Assembly (NCBI GenBank): GCA_903929755.1 | Contig: CAIYVZ010000179.1 | Span: 1 to 56,420, forward strand | Length of the DNA stretch: 56,420 nt | Reading direction: 5' to 3' | Origin: an uncultured Acidobacteriia bacterium | GTDB lineage: Bacteria > Acidobacteriota > Terriglobia > Bryobacterales > Bryobacteraceae | Shown: positions 7,053-14,842 of the stretch, piece after piece | Position numbering within the stretch: position 1 is the first letter of the stretch | How the letters are laid out: each line of letters begins with the position of its first letter | Made by a program: the position numbers and the translations under genes | The notes under the pieces: generated by a model | Database searches by the model: none | What the model saw: the letters and a program-made list of their open reading frames with translations, nothing else | What the model was told of the DNA's origin: nothing

Positions 7053-8369
7053 TTATCTGGCGTCGCTGCAATACATTTCCAGGCCCAGCGCGTTGCGCCG
7101 CTGGAAGCCTTTCCAGAAAAGATTGCCCGCCGCGTCTTTGCCTGTGCTGTAGGCGGAGGCGTCGGAGTTCGGGGGCGCGGTCCACTTGCCGTCATTGGAA
7201 AGCACCACTTCCTGGCGCAGGTAGGCCTTGCGGCTGGCATCTTTTTTCAGGTAGAGGTCCAGGAAAGCCGTGATGAAGTGCTGGTTGATCGCCATCATGC
7301 GGTCTTTACGCCAAACGGGTTCGTCGTAGAACTGGTCGAGCCGGAAGTCCGAAATGCCCGCCGGAACGGGGTTGCCACCGGTATTGTGACGCGCGTTCTC
7401 GAACACCAGCATGCAGCGCTCCGAATTCGCGGCGCGCTCAAAGGCGCGCTTCACGCCCGTGGTGTACACCGCAATATCGTCGTGGTCGCCGGTGATGAAC
7501 AGCGACGGGATACGAATGCCCGCCAGGCCGCGCTCGTCCCACGCGTTGAAGGGCGGCTGTTCTCCCCACGGTGCAATGGCCACAATGGCGCGGATGTTCT
7601 CGCGATGGATTGCCTGAAATTTCGGACTGTCCGCCATCAGGTCGTCGGCATAGCCACCGGGGACTACGTTGCCGATCGTGCTGGTCTTGCTGTAACCCGC
7701 CCCGGCCGATGTCAGCGCGCCATAGCCGCCCATCGAATAGCCGACGATCGCGGTGTTGGTCGCGTCCGCCAGGCCATTCAGGAAGCTGTCGGCCTTCTTC
7801 GAGAGTTCCCCCAGTGCCTCCAGCGTGAACAACTGGTCGCTGGACCGGTTCAGCAGCGTGCTTTCGAAGCCGCGAACCTCGCCGAACACGGAATCAGTGT
7901 GGTCGATAGCAGCCACCACGTAGCCTTTTGACGCCAGATTCTCCGTGAGGTACGTCAGGAGCGTTCTGGATCCCGGGTACCCGTGGGAAACGATCACCAG
8001 CGGGAATTTCTGGCCAGCCACGGGCGCGGCATCACGCAGCGCCTTGCCTGGAAACTCAAAGGTGCCGGGCACATTCTGGGTACCCGCAATACGGCTGGTG
8101 TAGACCGTCTTTTCCTCCTGCCCCGCAGGAATGGTGGCAGGGTACCAGATTTCCAGCTTCAGGGTTCGCTCGGTAAGCGGCGCTTTACCCGTGTTTTTAT
8201 CGAACTTCAGAATGTCCGGCTGTGCGTGGTGGACGATGTCGAGCGTGCGGACGCCGACCGAAAACGCGCCGCGTTTGGCCAGTTCCGGCGCGTCCGGCCC
8301 GGGCACGCTGTAGTACTGCTGGGCGCTAAGGGTGAAACAGAGGAAGAAAGCGGACGGCAAAGTGCGCAT
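7053..8369 (-). CDS. Secreted alpha/beta hydrolase (dienelactone/PAF-acetylhydrolase type)
   Basis: A protein of 438 residues if started at ATG 8369; the GTG at 8387 would add six residues and overlap the preceding gene. The ATG is preferred because it begins a clean signal peptide (MRTLPSAFFLCFTLSAQ). The fold is an alpha/beta hydrolase: an oxyanion-hole strand LVIVSHGYPGSR, nucleophile elbow GYSMGG (Ser about 212), acid strand FITGDHDD and a late ARHN histidine. The length and layout resemble plasma PAF-acetylhydrolase/dienelactone hydrolase relatives acting on esters or lipids in the periplasm. The substrate is unknown. It follows the acyl-CoA dehydrogenase gene almost without gap. Confidence 0.85.
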   Translation of the reverse strand: MRTLPSAFFLCFTLSAQQYYSVPGPDAPELAKRGAFSVGVRTLDIVHHAQPDILKFDKNTGKAPLTERTLKLEIWYPATIPAGQEEKTVYTSRIAGTQNVPGTFEFPGKALRDAAPVAGQKFPLVIVSHGYPGSRTLLTYLTENLASKGYVVAAIDHTDSVFGEVRGFESTLLNRSSDQLFTLEALGELSKKADSFLNGLADATNTAIVGYSMGGYGALTSAGAGYSKTSTIGNVVPGGYADDLMADSPKFQAIHRENIRAIVAIAPWGEQPPFNAWDERGLAGIRIPSLFITGDHDDIAVYTTGVKRAFERAANSERCMLVFENARHNTGGNPVPAGISDFRLDQFYDEPVWRKDRMMAINQHFITAFLDLYLKKDASRKAYLRQEVVLSNDGKWTAPPNSDASAYSTGKDAAGNLFWKGFQRRNALGLEMYCSDAR

Positions 8370-8373
8370 GGTT

Positions 8374-9333
8374 TTAATTATGTCCACTGGGTTTTGGCGG
8401 CGGCTGGAACCAGTTGCGGACCGTTTCCGTCACGAACTGATCGCGGCGCGCGCGAACTTCAGCGGCGTCCTTCTTTGACCAGTCGTAGAAGCCCTTGCCC
8501 GTCTTGACGCCCAGATTGCCTTCCTCCACCTTTTGGCGGTAGAGTTCGGGGCCGCGCGGCGCATTGCTCAGGTCCGGGACCACGTAGTCGATCACGGAAA
8601 AGCCAAGGTCCAGACCCACCATGTCCTGATGTTCGAAGATACCGTAGACCGGGAGTCGCAGGCCGAAACCCGCCTTTGCCGCAAGATCCACGTCTTCCAC
8701 GTCGGCGATGCCCTCGGCCACAATGTTCACCGCTTCACGCAGCAATGCCATCTGTAAACGGTTTCCCAGTTGCCCGGGACGATCTTTCTTCACCACCACC
8801 GGAACTTTGCCACAGGCAGTCAGGAAAGCGCGCACCGCCTCCACCGTTTCCGGAGCGGTCCGTTCGCCCACCACAATCTCTACCAGCGGCATCAGATGCG
8901 GCGGGTTCCAGAAATGGGTGGTAAGAACCCGCTCGGGGTGCCGGCAACGGCTGGCGACCGCTGTAATGCTCAGGCCGGAGGTGTTCGACGCCAGGATCGT
9001 CTCCGGCCCGGCAATCTGGTCCAGGCGCTCAAAAATGCCGCGCTTCAGCTCCAGATCTTCATAAACGCTCTCGATCACGAGGTCGGCGCCGCCCACGGCG
9101 GTCTCGAAGTCCGTGGAGGGCGAGACGGAAAGGGGCCCGGCGTAGGAGGACAGGCCGTTCTGGATCACGCTCTTTGCCAATTCCAGCGCCCGTACAGCCC
9201 CGCGCTCCGCGTTATCGGGGGAACGGCTCAGCAGGGTGGTTCGGAGGCCTCCAAGGGCCAAAACTGCGGCCAGACCAGGGGCCATCATGCCGCTTCCCAC
9301 GACAACTGCCGATTCGAAAGTTCGTAATGTCAC
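8374..9333 (-). CDS. 3-hydroxyacyl-CoA dehydrogenase family protein
   Basis: A 319-residue protein with an N-terminal Rossmann domain (SAVVVGSGMMAPGLAAVLAL, residues 8-27), GADLVIESVYEDLELK, the ILASNTSGLSI catalytic-loop motif and HFWNPPHLMPLVEIV with the catalytic His. The C-terminal HCDH domain contains GQLGNRLQMALLREA and ends VKTGKGFYDW. This is the layout of single-function L-3-hydroxybutyryl/hydroxyacyl-CoA dehydrogenases (about 285-320 residues), which oxidise 3-hydroxyacyl-CoA with NAD+. No other beta-oxidation gene is adjacent, and relatives also act on lambda-crystallin-type sugar acids, so the exact substrate is uncertain. It is the first gene of the leftward block and diverges from glgC. 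Confidence 0.88.
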   Translation of the reverse strand: MTLRTFESAVVVGSGMMAPGLAAVLALGGLRTTLLSRSPDNAERGAVRALELAKSVIQNGLSSYAGPLSVSPSTDFETAVGGADLVIESVYEDLELKRGIFERLDQIAGPETILASNTSGLSITAVASRCRHPERVLTTHFWNPPHLMPLVEIVVGERTAPETVEAVRAFLTACGKVPVVVKKDRPGQLGNRLQMALLREAVNIVAEGIADVEDVDLAAKAGFGLRLPVYGIFEHQDMVGLDLGFSVIDYVVPDLSNAPRGPELYRQKVEEGNLGVKTGKGFYDWSKKDAAEVRARRDQFVTETVRNWFQPPPKPSGHN

Positions 9334-9446
9334 GTTATTTAAGCTCGATGACCTTGTTCATTTTGGTACTCATCACGCCGTAACGTAGCACAGCGATAAT
9401 GTTTCTGTTGCCAATTGCTTTCCTTAGCTGGCACAATGACACTGCC

Positions 9447-10700
9447 ATGCAACTACGCGTTCTGGGACTAATCCTCGCCGGCGGTAAGGGTACTCGGCTC
9501 TATCCTTTAACCAAGGAACGAGCCAAGCCAGCTGTACCTTTTGGCGGCAAATACCGGATCATTGACTTCGTTCTCAGCAACTTCGTCAACTCCGGAATCT
9601 ATTCGATCTACGTTTTGACTCAGTTCCGAAGCCAAAGTCTGCTGCAACACCTGAACGAAGGCTGGCAGACCGGCGGGCTCCTGAAGAACCAGTTCATCAT
9701 TCCGGTTCCGGCCCAAATGCGGTCGGCGGGTGAGAACTGGTATCAGGGGACGGCGGACGCAATCTACCAGAACATCAATCTGATTGAACAGGCCGATCCC
9801 CATGTAGTGGCCATTTTCGGGGCCGACCACATCTACAGAATGAATGTGGCGCACATGGTGGAGTTCCACCAGCATCTGGATGCGGCCTGTACCATTGCGG
9901 CCTTGCCCGTGCTTAAGCGGCACGCGCACGAGTTCGGGGTGATTGAGACCAGCGAGAACAACCGGATCGTCGGTTTCCATGAGAAGAATCCCGAGGCTCC
10001 CACCATTCCCGGGCGTCCGGAAGAGGTTTACGCCTCCATGGGAAACTACCTGTTTTCAACACGAGCGCTGCTTCGGGCGCTGCATGAAGATGCGGCAGAC
10101 GAGGCGAGCACCCACGACTTTGGCCGGGATATTCTGCCAAAACTGGTCGCTGCAAATCAGGGCGTCTACGCCTACGATTTCCAGAGCAACCACATTCCGG
10201 ACGATCCCCCGGGCGAGAAGTACTGGCGCGACGTGGGGACGATTGACGCTTACTGGGAAGCCAGCATGGACCTTCGGGCCGTGAAACCAGCTCTCAATCT
10301 CTACAACCGCAAGTGGCCCCTCCGGACCGCCAGCTATCCGGACCCGCCAGCCAAATTCACGTTTGACGACCAGAATCGACGCGGCGAAGCGGTGGATTCC
10401 ATCGTTTCCGGTGGCTGTATCCTCTCCGGGGGACGGGTGAAGAACTCCATTCTCGGCAGAGGGGTTCGCGTTCACGCCGGGGCGTACGTGGAGGATTCCG
10501 TCATTCTGGATAACTGCGACATTGGTCGCCGTGCCCGGGTTCGCCGGGCCATCCTCGACAAAAACGTCAAGGTTCCCGAAGACGCTACCATCGGCTACGA
10601 TTTGGCCGAGGATTCGAAACTCTACCACGTGACCGAAACGGGGATCGTGGTGGTGGAGGGCAACCGCTCACCAGTAGATATTTCGACCGTATTTGTCTAA
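9447..10700 (+). CDS. glgC: Glucose-1-phosphate adenylyltransferase (ADP-glucose pyrophosphorylase)
   Basis: A 417-residue protein starting at ATG 9447; an upstream ATG at 9399 would add 16 residues with no homology-like content. It makes ADP-glucose from glucose-1-phosphate and ATP for glycogen synthesis. Diagnostic motifs are GLILAGGKGTRLYPLTKERAK (nucleotide-binding loop), the FGGKYRIIDFVLSN segment, WYQGTADAIYQN and FGADHIYRMN. The C-terminal left-handed beta-helix repeats appear as GGCILSGGRVKNSILGRGVR and onward. Length matches bacterial GlgC (about 420). It stands alone, divergent from the acyl-CoA dehydrogenase and convergent with the TPR gene 49 bp downstream. Confidence 0.96.
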   Translation: MQLRVLGLILAGGKGTRLYPLTKERAKPAVPFGGKYRIIDFVLSNFVNSGIYSIYVLTQFRSQSLLQHLNEGWQTGGLLKNQFIIPVPAQMRSAGENWYQGTADAIYQNINLIEQADPHVVAIFGADHIYRMNVAHMVEFHQHLDAACTIAALPVLKRHAHEFGVIETSENNRIVGFHEKNPEAPTIPGRPEEVYASMGNYLFSTRALLRALHEDAADEASTHDFGRDILPKLVAANQGVYAYDFQSNHIPDDPPGEKYWRDVGTIDAYWEASMDLRAVKPALNLYNRKWPLRTASYPDPPAKFTFDDQNRRGEAVDSIVSGGCILSGGRVKNSILGRGVRVHAGAYVEDSVILDNCDIGRRARVRRAILDKNVKVPEDATIGYDLAEDSKLYHVTETGIVVVEGNRSPVDISTVFV

Positions 10701-10749
10701 AAAAACGTACGGTCCAGGCTCGGTGATACCGCCCAAAGGAACGCCGGCC

Positions 10750-11814
10750 CTACCCCTTGCCCTTTTCGAGCTTCTCCGCTTCCTTCGTATGCGTAGCGGC
10801 GCCAGCCGGGTCTCCATTCTGTAGATAGAGTTCCGCCAGGCGCCGGTGGAGGACGGTGCGGCTCGGCTCGAAATCGAGCGCGCGGATATACTCCCGGATC
10901 GCCTGAGCGTACATTTTCCTGGCGGTGTACGCGGTGCCGCGCTCCACCGCAAGATCCGCCTGTAGTCCCTGGTAATATTCAGAAGGCGGGAACTCCCGGC
11001 CCTCTGGCAGCGCGGCACGCGCTGCCTCCAGCGCCTTGTCACTCAGGTGCTGAGCGTTGTAGACCCGCGCGAGCGTCAGGTATGCATTCGGCCGGGAGCG
11101 GTCCAGCGCGATCGCTTTCCGGCAGAAATCTTCCGCTTCGGCGAACTTCTGCTGCTCGAGGTACAGCGTCGCCAGCGAGTTGTACATCTCCGGCGTGACT
11201 GAGGTCGAGTGAATGGCTTTTTGAAACTCGTCTATGGCGGCCTGTTCCTGTTTCAGGTCCAGATAGGCAAGTCCCAGGAAATAATGTGCCGGGGTCATTG
11301 TCGCGTCTGCCTGCAGCGCTCTGCTGTTCAATTCCAAAGAGGCGCGAGGATCTCCGAGTTTGCGCCGAACTTCACCCAGCAGCGAAAGAAGATGCGGTAA
11401 GCCAGGGCTTTGCTTCAGGCCAAGCTCCAATTGCCCCTGGGCCTTCTCCGACATGCCCTGGTCCAGATAGAGCCGGGCCAGGTAGAAGCGCGCCCACAGA
11501 AGCTCCGGATCAATATCAAGCGCCTGCTGTAGTTCCGCTTTGGCCTCGCCCATCATGGCAACCGACCCCTGCGCAAGATACGCCAGGCCCAGCAGCATGT
11601 GTGCGGGTGCTGCACGCGGATCGGCAGCCAGCACGGCCTTGCACTCGCGGATCGCCAGGTCGATTTTCCCTTGTTGCACGTGTTGCGCGGCGGCACCCAG
11701 TTGCTCGCCCTGGGTTACGGCACGAGAAGCCTCGGCGCGGAGAGGCTGCGCCCGCAGCATCACCGAAGTCATGCCCAAAGCGAGGAGAAAAGCCGGAATC
11801 TTAGCGTTTCGCAT
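10750..11814 (-). CDS. Secreted TPR-repeat protein
   Basis: A 354-residue protein; the ATG at 11814 gives a signal peptide (MRNAKIPAFLLALGMTSVML) and overlaps the stop of the upstream FG-GAP gene by 14 nt. From about residue 40 on it is a run of 34-residue tetratricopeptide repeats. Recognisable units include AAPAHMLLGLAYLAQG, LLWARFYLARLYLDQG, MTPAHYFLGLAYLDLK, TPEMYNSLATLYLEQQ and RPNAYLTLARVYNAQ. TPR solenoids are protein-protein interaction scaffolds; no catalytic domain is seen. Overlap with the CRTAC1-type gene and close spacing to the SCO gene suggest the three are made together and that this protein scaffolds a periplasmic or outer-membrane assembly. Confidence 0.85.
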   Translation of the reverse strand: MRNAKIPAFLLALGMTSVMLRAQPLRAEASRAVTQGEQLGAAAQHVQQGKIDLAIRECKAVLAADPRAAPAHMLLGLAYLAQGSVAMMGEAKAELQQALDIDPELLWARFYLARLYLDQGMSEKAQGQLELGLKQSPGLPHLLSLLGEVRRKLGDPRASLELNSRALQADATMTPAHYFLGLAYLDLKQEQAAIDEFQKAIHSTSVTPEMYNSLATLYLEQQKFAEAEDFCRKAIALDRSRPNAYLTLARVYNAQHLSDKALEAARAALPEGREFPPSEYYQGLQADLAVERGTAYTARKMYAQAIREYIRALDFEPSRTVLHRRLAELYLQNGDPAGAATHTKEAEKLEKGKG

Positions 11815-13492
11815 CGGCCTCATCCAGCAATAAAATCTGCCCTGCGCGAACATTGTCCATTGCCTGCTTCTTCCCGCTGGGCCACTGAATCTCAATGCGA
11901 GCGAGGGCTGCGCTGCCCAGCCCGAAATACAAACGCGTATCGCTGGTGCTGAGGTAACTTCCGTAGGGATTGATCTCCCGCAACTGGGTCCGGCCACTGC
12001 CAGTCACTCGCACCTTCGAGCCAATTCCGAAACGATTGCTCTCACGCCCGCGGGCACGGATCGCGATCCAGTGATTGCGATTGCCCCCGTCATTACGCAG
12101 CAGCAGCGGGCTTCCGCCGGCATCGCTCACCACCACGTCCAGGTCGCCATCGTTGTCGAAATCCGCAACCGCCAGGCCCCGGCCCACGTGCTGGATGCGA
12201 AGCGCCGGTCCGCTTTCCGCCGAGACGTCGCGAAAACGGCCGCCGCCCAGATTCCGGTAAAGCAGGTCCGGCTGACGGTAAGCAAGCTTCGGGTCGTAGA
12301 GTGTCACATTGTCGGTGACGTGTCCGTTGGTGACATAGATGTCCGGATAACCGTCGTTGTCGAAGTCGAAGACTTTGGCTCCGAAGCCGAGTGTCTTCAC
12401 GCTGGAGGGTAAGCCGGCTTTGACCGTACCGTCTTCGAACAGCAGCTTACCCAGGTTGTGGTAGATCGGGTTGTATTGGCCCGAAAAGGCCGTAAAAAAG
12501 ATGTCCGGTAAGCCATCGCCATCAAGATCCACCATCTCGGTACCCATGCCGGCCAGAGCTTTGCCGTTTACGTCGAAACCGACGCCGGCCCCGTAGGTAA
12601 TGTCGTCAAAGGTGCCGTCGCCTTTATTGCGGTAGAGAAAATTGCGGACACCGTCGTTCGCCACGAAGATATCGGGCCAGCCGTCGCCATCCACATCGGC
12701 GATGGCCACCCCCAAACTCTTGCCCGCCGGATTCGCCACGCCGGCTTTGCGTGCGACATCCGTGAACGTGCCATCCCCATTGTTGTGGTAGAGCAAGGCC
12801 GGTGTTCCGTCGAACTGCTGTGGATCGCAATACATGCGGTAGCCCGGCTTATGATATCCGCAGTACGGCGCCTTGCGCAGATCGTATTCGATGTACCGCC
12901 CCACAAACAGATCTATGTAGCCGTCGTGATCGTAGTCAACCCAGGCGGCGCTGCTGCTCCACCCGCCGCCGCCCACTCCGGCCCTGGCAGTTACTTCGCT
13001 GAAGGTCCCGTCGCCTTTGTTGCGAAAGAGCTGATTGCTCCCGAAGCCCGTAAGGTAGATATCCAGATAGCCGTCGTTATCGTAGTCACCCACGGTCACG
13101 CCGGTAGCGAACATCCCATTGCCCGCGACGCCTGCTGTGGCAGTTACATCTTCGAATTTTCCGTTGCCCAGATTGCGATAGCGCACATTGCCCGGCGATG
13201 GTTTGCCGTGGGCCAGGTCGGCTCCGTTGGCGAAAAACAGGTCGGGCAGGCCGTCGTTGTCGAAATCGATCACGCCCACCCCGGAGCCGAACGTCTCCAC
13301 CATGTACTTCTCAGCGGAAGCCCCGTTTTCGTTGCGAAAGGTAATGCCCGACTGCGCCGCAACTTCGGTGAACTGGACTCGATTGACCTGTGCCGGACCA
13401 GCCTGTTGGCCGTAGACCCCAAGCAGCAGCAAATTGGCGCCGAATATCAGGAAAGCTTTGCGCAAGATCGGCATGGCCCAGGGTTTCATCAT
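11801..13492 (-). CDS. CRTAC1-type FG-GAP/VCBS repeat protein with ASPIC/UnbV C-terminus
   Basis: A 563-residue exported protein (hydrophobic FLIFGANLLLLGVYG near residues 14-28). It contains at least seven FG-GAP/VCBS calcium-binding repeats of the form D-x-D-x-D-G-x-x-D (VIDFDNDGLPDLFFANG, VGDYDNDGYLDIYLTG, IADVDGDGWPDIFVAN, VDLDGDGLPDIFF and others), which build a seven-bladed beta-propeller. The last 80 residues (NHWIAIRARGRESN ... RLYFGLGSAALARIEIQWPSG) form an ASPIC/UnbV domain. The combination is that of the CRTAC1 family, extracellular and Ca-binding, with no established enzymatic role in bacteria. It lies 24 bp after the SCO gene and overlaps the TPR gene, so these three are likely one operon. 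Confidence 0.92.
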   Translation of the reverse strand: MMKPWAMPILRKAFLIFGANLLLLGVYGQQAGPAQVNRVQFTEVAAQSGITFRNENGASAEKYMVETFGSGVGVIDFDNDGLPDLFFANGADLAHGKPSPGNVRYRNLGNGKFEDVTATAGVAGNGMFATGVTVGDYDNDGYLDIYLTGFGSNQLFRNKGDGTFSEVTARAGVGGGGWSSSAAWVDYDHDGYIDLFVGRYIEYDLRKAPYCGYHKPGYRMYCDPQQFDGTPALLYHNNGDGTFTDVARKAGVANPAGKSLGVAIADVDGDGWPDIFVANDGVRNFLYRNKGDGTFDDITYGAGVGFDVNGKALAGMGTEMVDLDGDGLPDIFFTAFSGQYNPIYHNLGKLLFEDGTVKAGLPSSVKTLGFGAKVFDFDNDGYPDIYVTNGHVTDNVTLYDPKLAYRQPDLLYRNLGGGRFRDVSAESGPALRIQHVGRGLAVADFDNDGDLDVVVSDAGGSPLLLRNDGGNRNHWIAIRARGRESNRFGIGSKVRVTGSGRTQLREINPYGSYLSTSDTRLYFGLGSAALARIEIQWPSGKKQAMDNVRAGQILLLDEADAKR

Positions 13493-13516
13493 ATCTGTCT
13501 TAGTATCGCTTCGGCG

Positions 13517-14344
13517 CTACTTGCCGGCGATCAGGACTTCCACATAGTCTCCCAATTGCCGGGCGGTGAATTGATTGCCTTCGAAATCGGCTGCCAGCCT
13601 GCCCTGGCGATCAATTACCAGGGTGTGCAGCGAGTGGGTAACGTAGACTTCGTCGGGCCAGAAATTCAGTCCGAACCGGCGCGAAACGGTCTTCACTTCG
13701 TCGAGCGGTCCGGTCAGGAAGTGCCAGGATTCCGGATCGGCCTTCCAGGTGGACGCATACTGTTCCAGTACTTTGGGCTGGTCATGCACCGGATCGAAGC
13801 TGATGCTGAGGAGCACGAGGTCACGGCCCATGCGGCTGGCGAAACGCTGGTTGAGTTGTCCGAAGTTGTTGGCGAGCCGGAAGCAGTAATCGGGCAACGG
13901 ACAACTCGTATAGATGAAGGTTACGGCCACCACTTTTCCAGCCAATTGCGATAGCGTTACGCGGTGCCCGGCCTGGTCGATCAGGGTGAAGTCGGGCACG
14001 GCGTCGCCGGGTTTTACCGTGGCGTGGGGGGCTTCCAGCAGTTTCAGACGGCGTGCGAGCAGCGGCTCGCGCTCGGAACTTTCATAGCGATGGATCCGGA
14101 TACGTTCGATATGCGAGCGCTCCTTCTCCACAACCAGAGTGAAGTCCACATAAGCGCCCGCCTTCAGGCTGGCCAGTTCCCGATTATCCGGAACGGAATA
14201 CGACATCACCATCGCTTCCATATATCCCGGAATAGCTCCGTGGGAGATGTCGACGCTGTGCTGCGAGGGATCGACTTTCAGCACAATCCCGGTCACCGGG
14301 TACCGTTTGGCGGCAGCCAGACTCAGGGCAGCCAGGAGCAACAT
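13517..14344 (-). CDS. CusF-like copper-binding domain fused to SCO1/SenC thioredoxin-like domain
   Basis: A 275-residue protein starting at ATG 14344 (MLLLAALSLAAA, a short export signal). Residues about 17-85 match the CusF/periplasmic copper-binding fold: VTGIVLKVDPSQHSVDISHG then GYMEAMVMSY, giving His30, His35, Met42, Met45 and Met47 as possible Cu ligands. Residues about 112-275 are SCO1/SenC: GDAVPDFTLIDQAGHRVTL, the thiol motif TSCPLPDYC (Cys148, Cys154) and a late VTHSLHTLVID histidine. Classical SCO proteins have C-x3-C and deliver Cu to the CuA site of cytochrome oxidase. Here the spacing is C-x5-C, a variant whose metal role is less sure. Upstream sequence is a REP element, so longer in-frame starts are artefacts. 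Confidence 0.88.
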   Translation of the reverse strand: MLLLAALSLAAAKRYPVTGIVLKVDPSQHSVDISHGAIPGYMEAMVMSYSVPDNRELASLKAGAYVDFTLVVEKERSHIERIRIHRYESSEREPLLARRLKLLEAPHATVKPGDAVPDFTLIDQAGHRVTLSQLAGKVVAVTFIYTSCPLPDYCFRLANNFGQLNQRFASRMGRDLVLLSISFDPVHDQPKVLEQYASTWKADPESWHFLTGPLDEVKTVSRRFGLNFWPDEVYVTHSLHTLVIDRQGRLAADFEGNQFTARQLGDYVEVLIAGK

Positions 14345-14345
14345 C

Positions 14346-14370
14346 GTGGGGCAGGTTGGAAACCTGCGGC
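14346..14370 (+). repeat. REP-like hairpin, left copy
   Basis: A 25-bp unit starting GTGGGGCAGGTTGG and ending CCTGCGGC, with an inner CAGGTT/AACCTG stem. It is the exact reverse complement of the unit at 14777-14801. Together the two flank the RAYT remnant as perfect inverted repeats. It begins 1 bp upstream of the start codon of the SCO gene. Confidence 0.85.
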
Positions 14371-14711
14371 TTCGCGAATTCCAGATCGTCGCGGACCAAT
14401 CGATCATAGCTCTCATCCTGCCAAAAGGGCCGGCCTGTCGTTCCCCGCACCCGGTTGGCTTCACGGGCGGTAAACCTCTTCAGCGAATGCATGAACTTCG
14501 AGACAGGGTTGATCGGGGTAACCAAAATATGGACGTGATTCGGCATCACCACGAAACGATGAAGATCGTAGTCGAGCAGGTGACGGTAACGTATGGCTTC
14601 GACCACCAGGGAGGCAATTTCGGGAGTCCGGAGGTGCGTCTGGCCGACACGCGCATCGGCCAGAAGACGATCCATGGCCAGGAATACTCGGCGCGCGTGC
14701 GATTCGGGCAT
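14368..14711 (-). pseudogene. RAYT (REP-associated tyrosine transposase) remnant
   Basis: A minus-strand frame of about 115 codons from ATG 14711 shows FLAMDRLLADARVGQ, ASLVVEAIRYRHLL and VVMPNHVHILVTP with the HUH metal motif (His59-Val-His61), followed by SLKRFTAREANR and GRPFWQDESYDRLVRDDLEF. These are typical of Y1-type REP-associated transposases (TnpA_REP family). The sequence then runs directly into the left REP. The following D-Y-I-x-x-N-P-V segment, which carries the catalytic tyrosine in this family (Tyr115 in E. coli RayT), is missing. The usual N-terminal F-V-T-F-R-L strand is also replaced by REP-derived sequence. Both ends are therefore truncated and the protein should be inactive for strand transfer. 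Confidence 0.8.
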
Positions 14712-14760
14712 GTGGAGTAAGTGGATTTCGTGGGGAGAAATTCTCACCGAAAAGAGGGCT

Positions 14761-14801
14761 GGCCGATTGCCAATCGGCCGCAGGTTTCCAACCTGCCCCA
14801 C
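14761..14801 (+). repeat. REP-like double hairpin, right copy
   Basis: Two adjacent dyads: GGCCGATTG-c-CAATCGGCC (14761-14779, perfect) and a 25-bp unit at 14777-14801 with a GCAGGTT/AACCTGC stem. The latter is the exact inverse of 14346-14370. The double-hairpin layout is that of REP/BIME elements mobilised by RAYT transposases. Confidence 0.85.
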
Positions 14802-14842
14802 AACCAGCAATTAGAAATGTAGAAAGTGGGAATGTGGACACT

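Noticed and set aside
14184-14367. C-terminal extension of the RAYT frame beyond the left REP
   Set aside because: After the REP the frame reads antisense-like sequence over the SCO gene; peptides such as PQVSNLP come from the REP itself.
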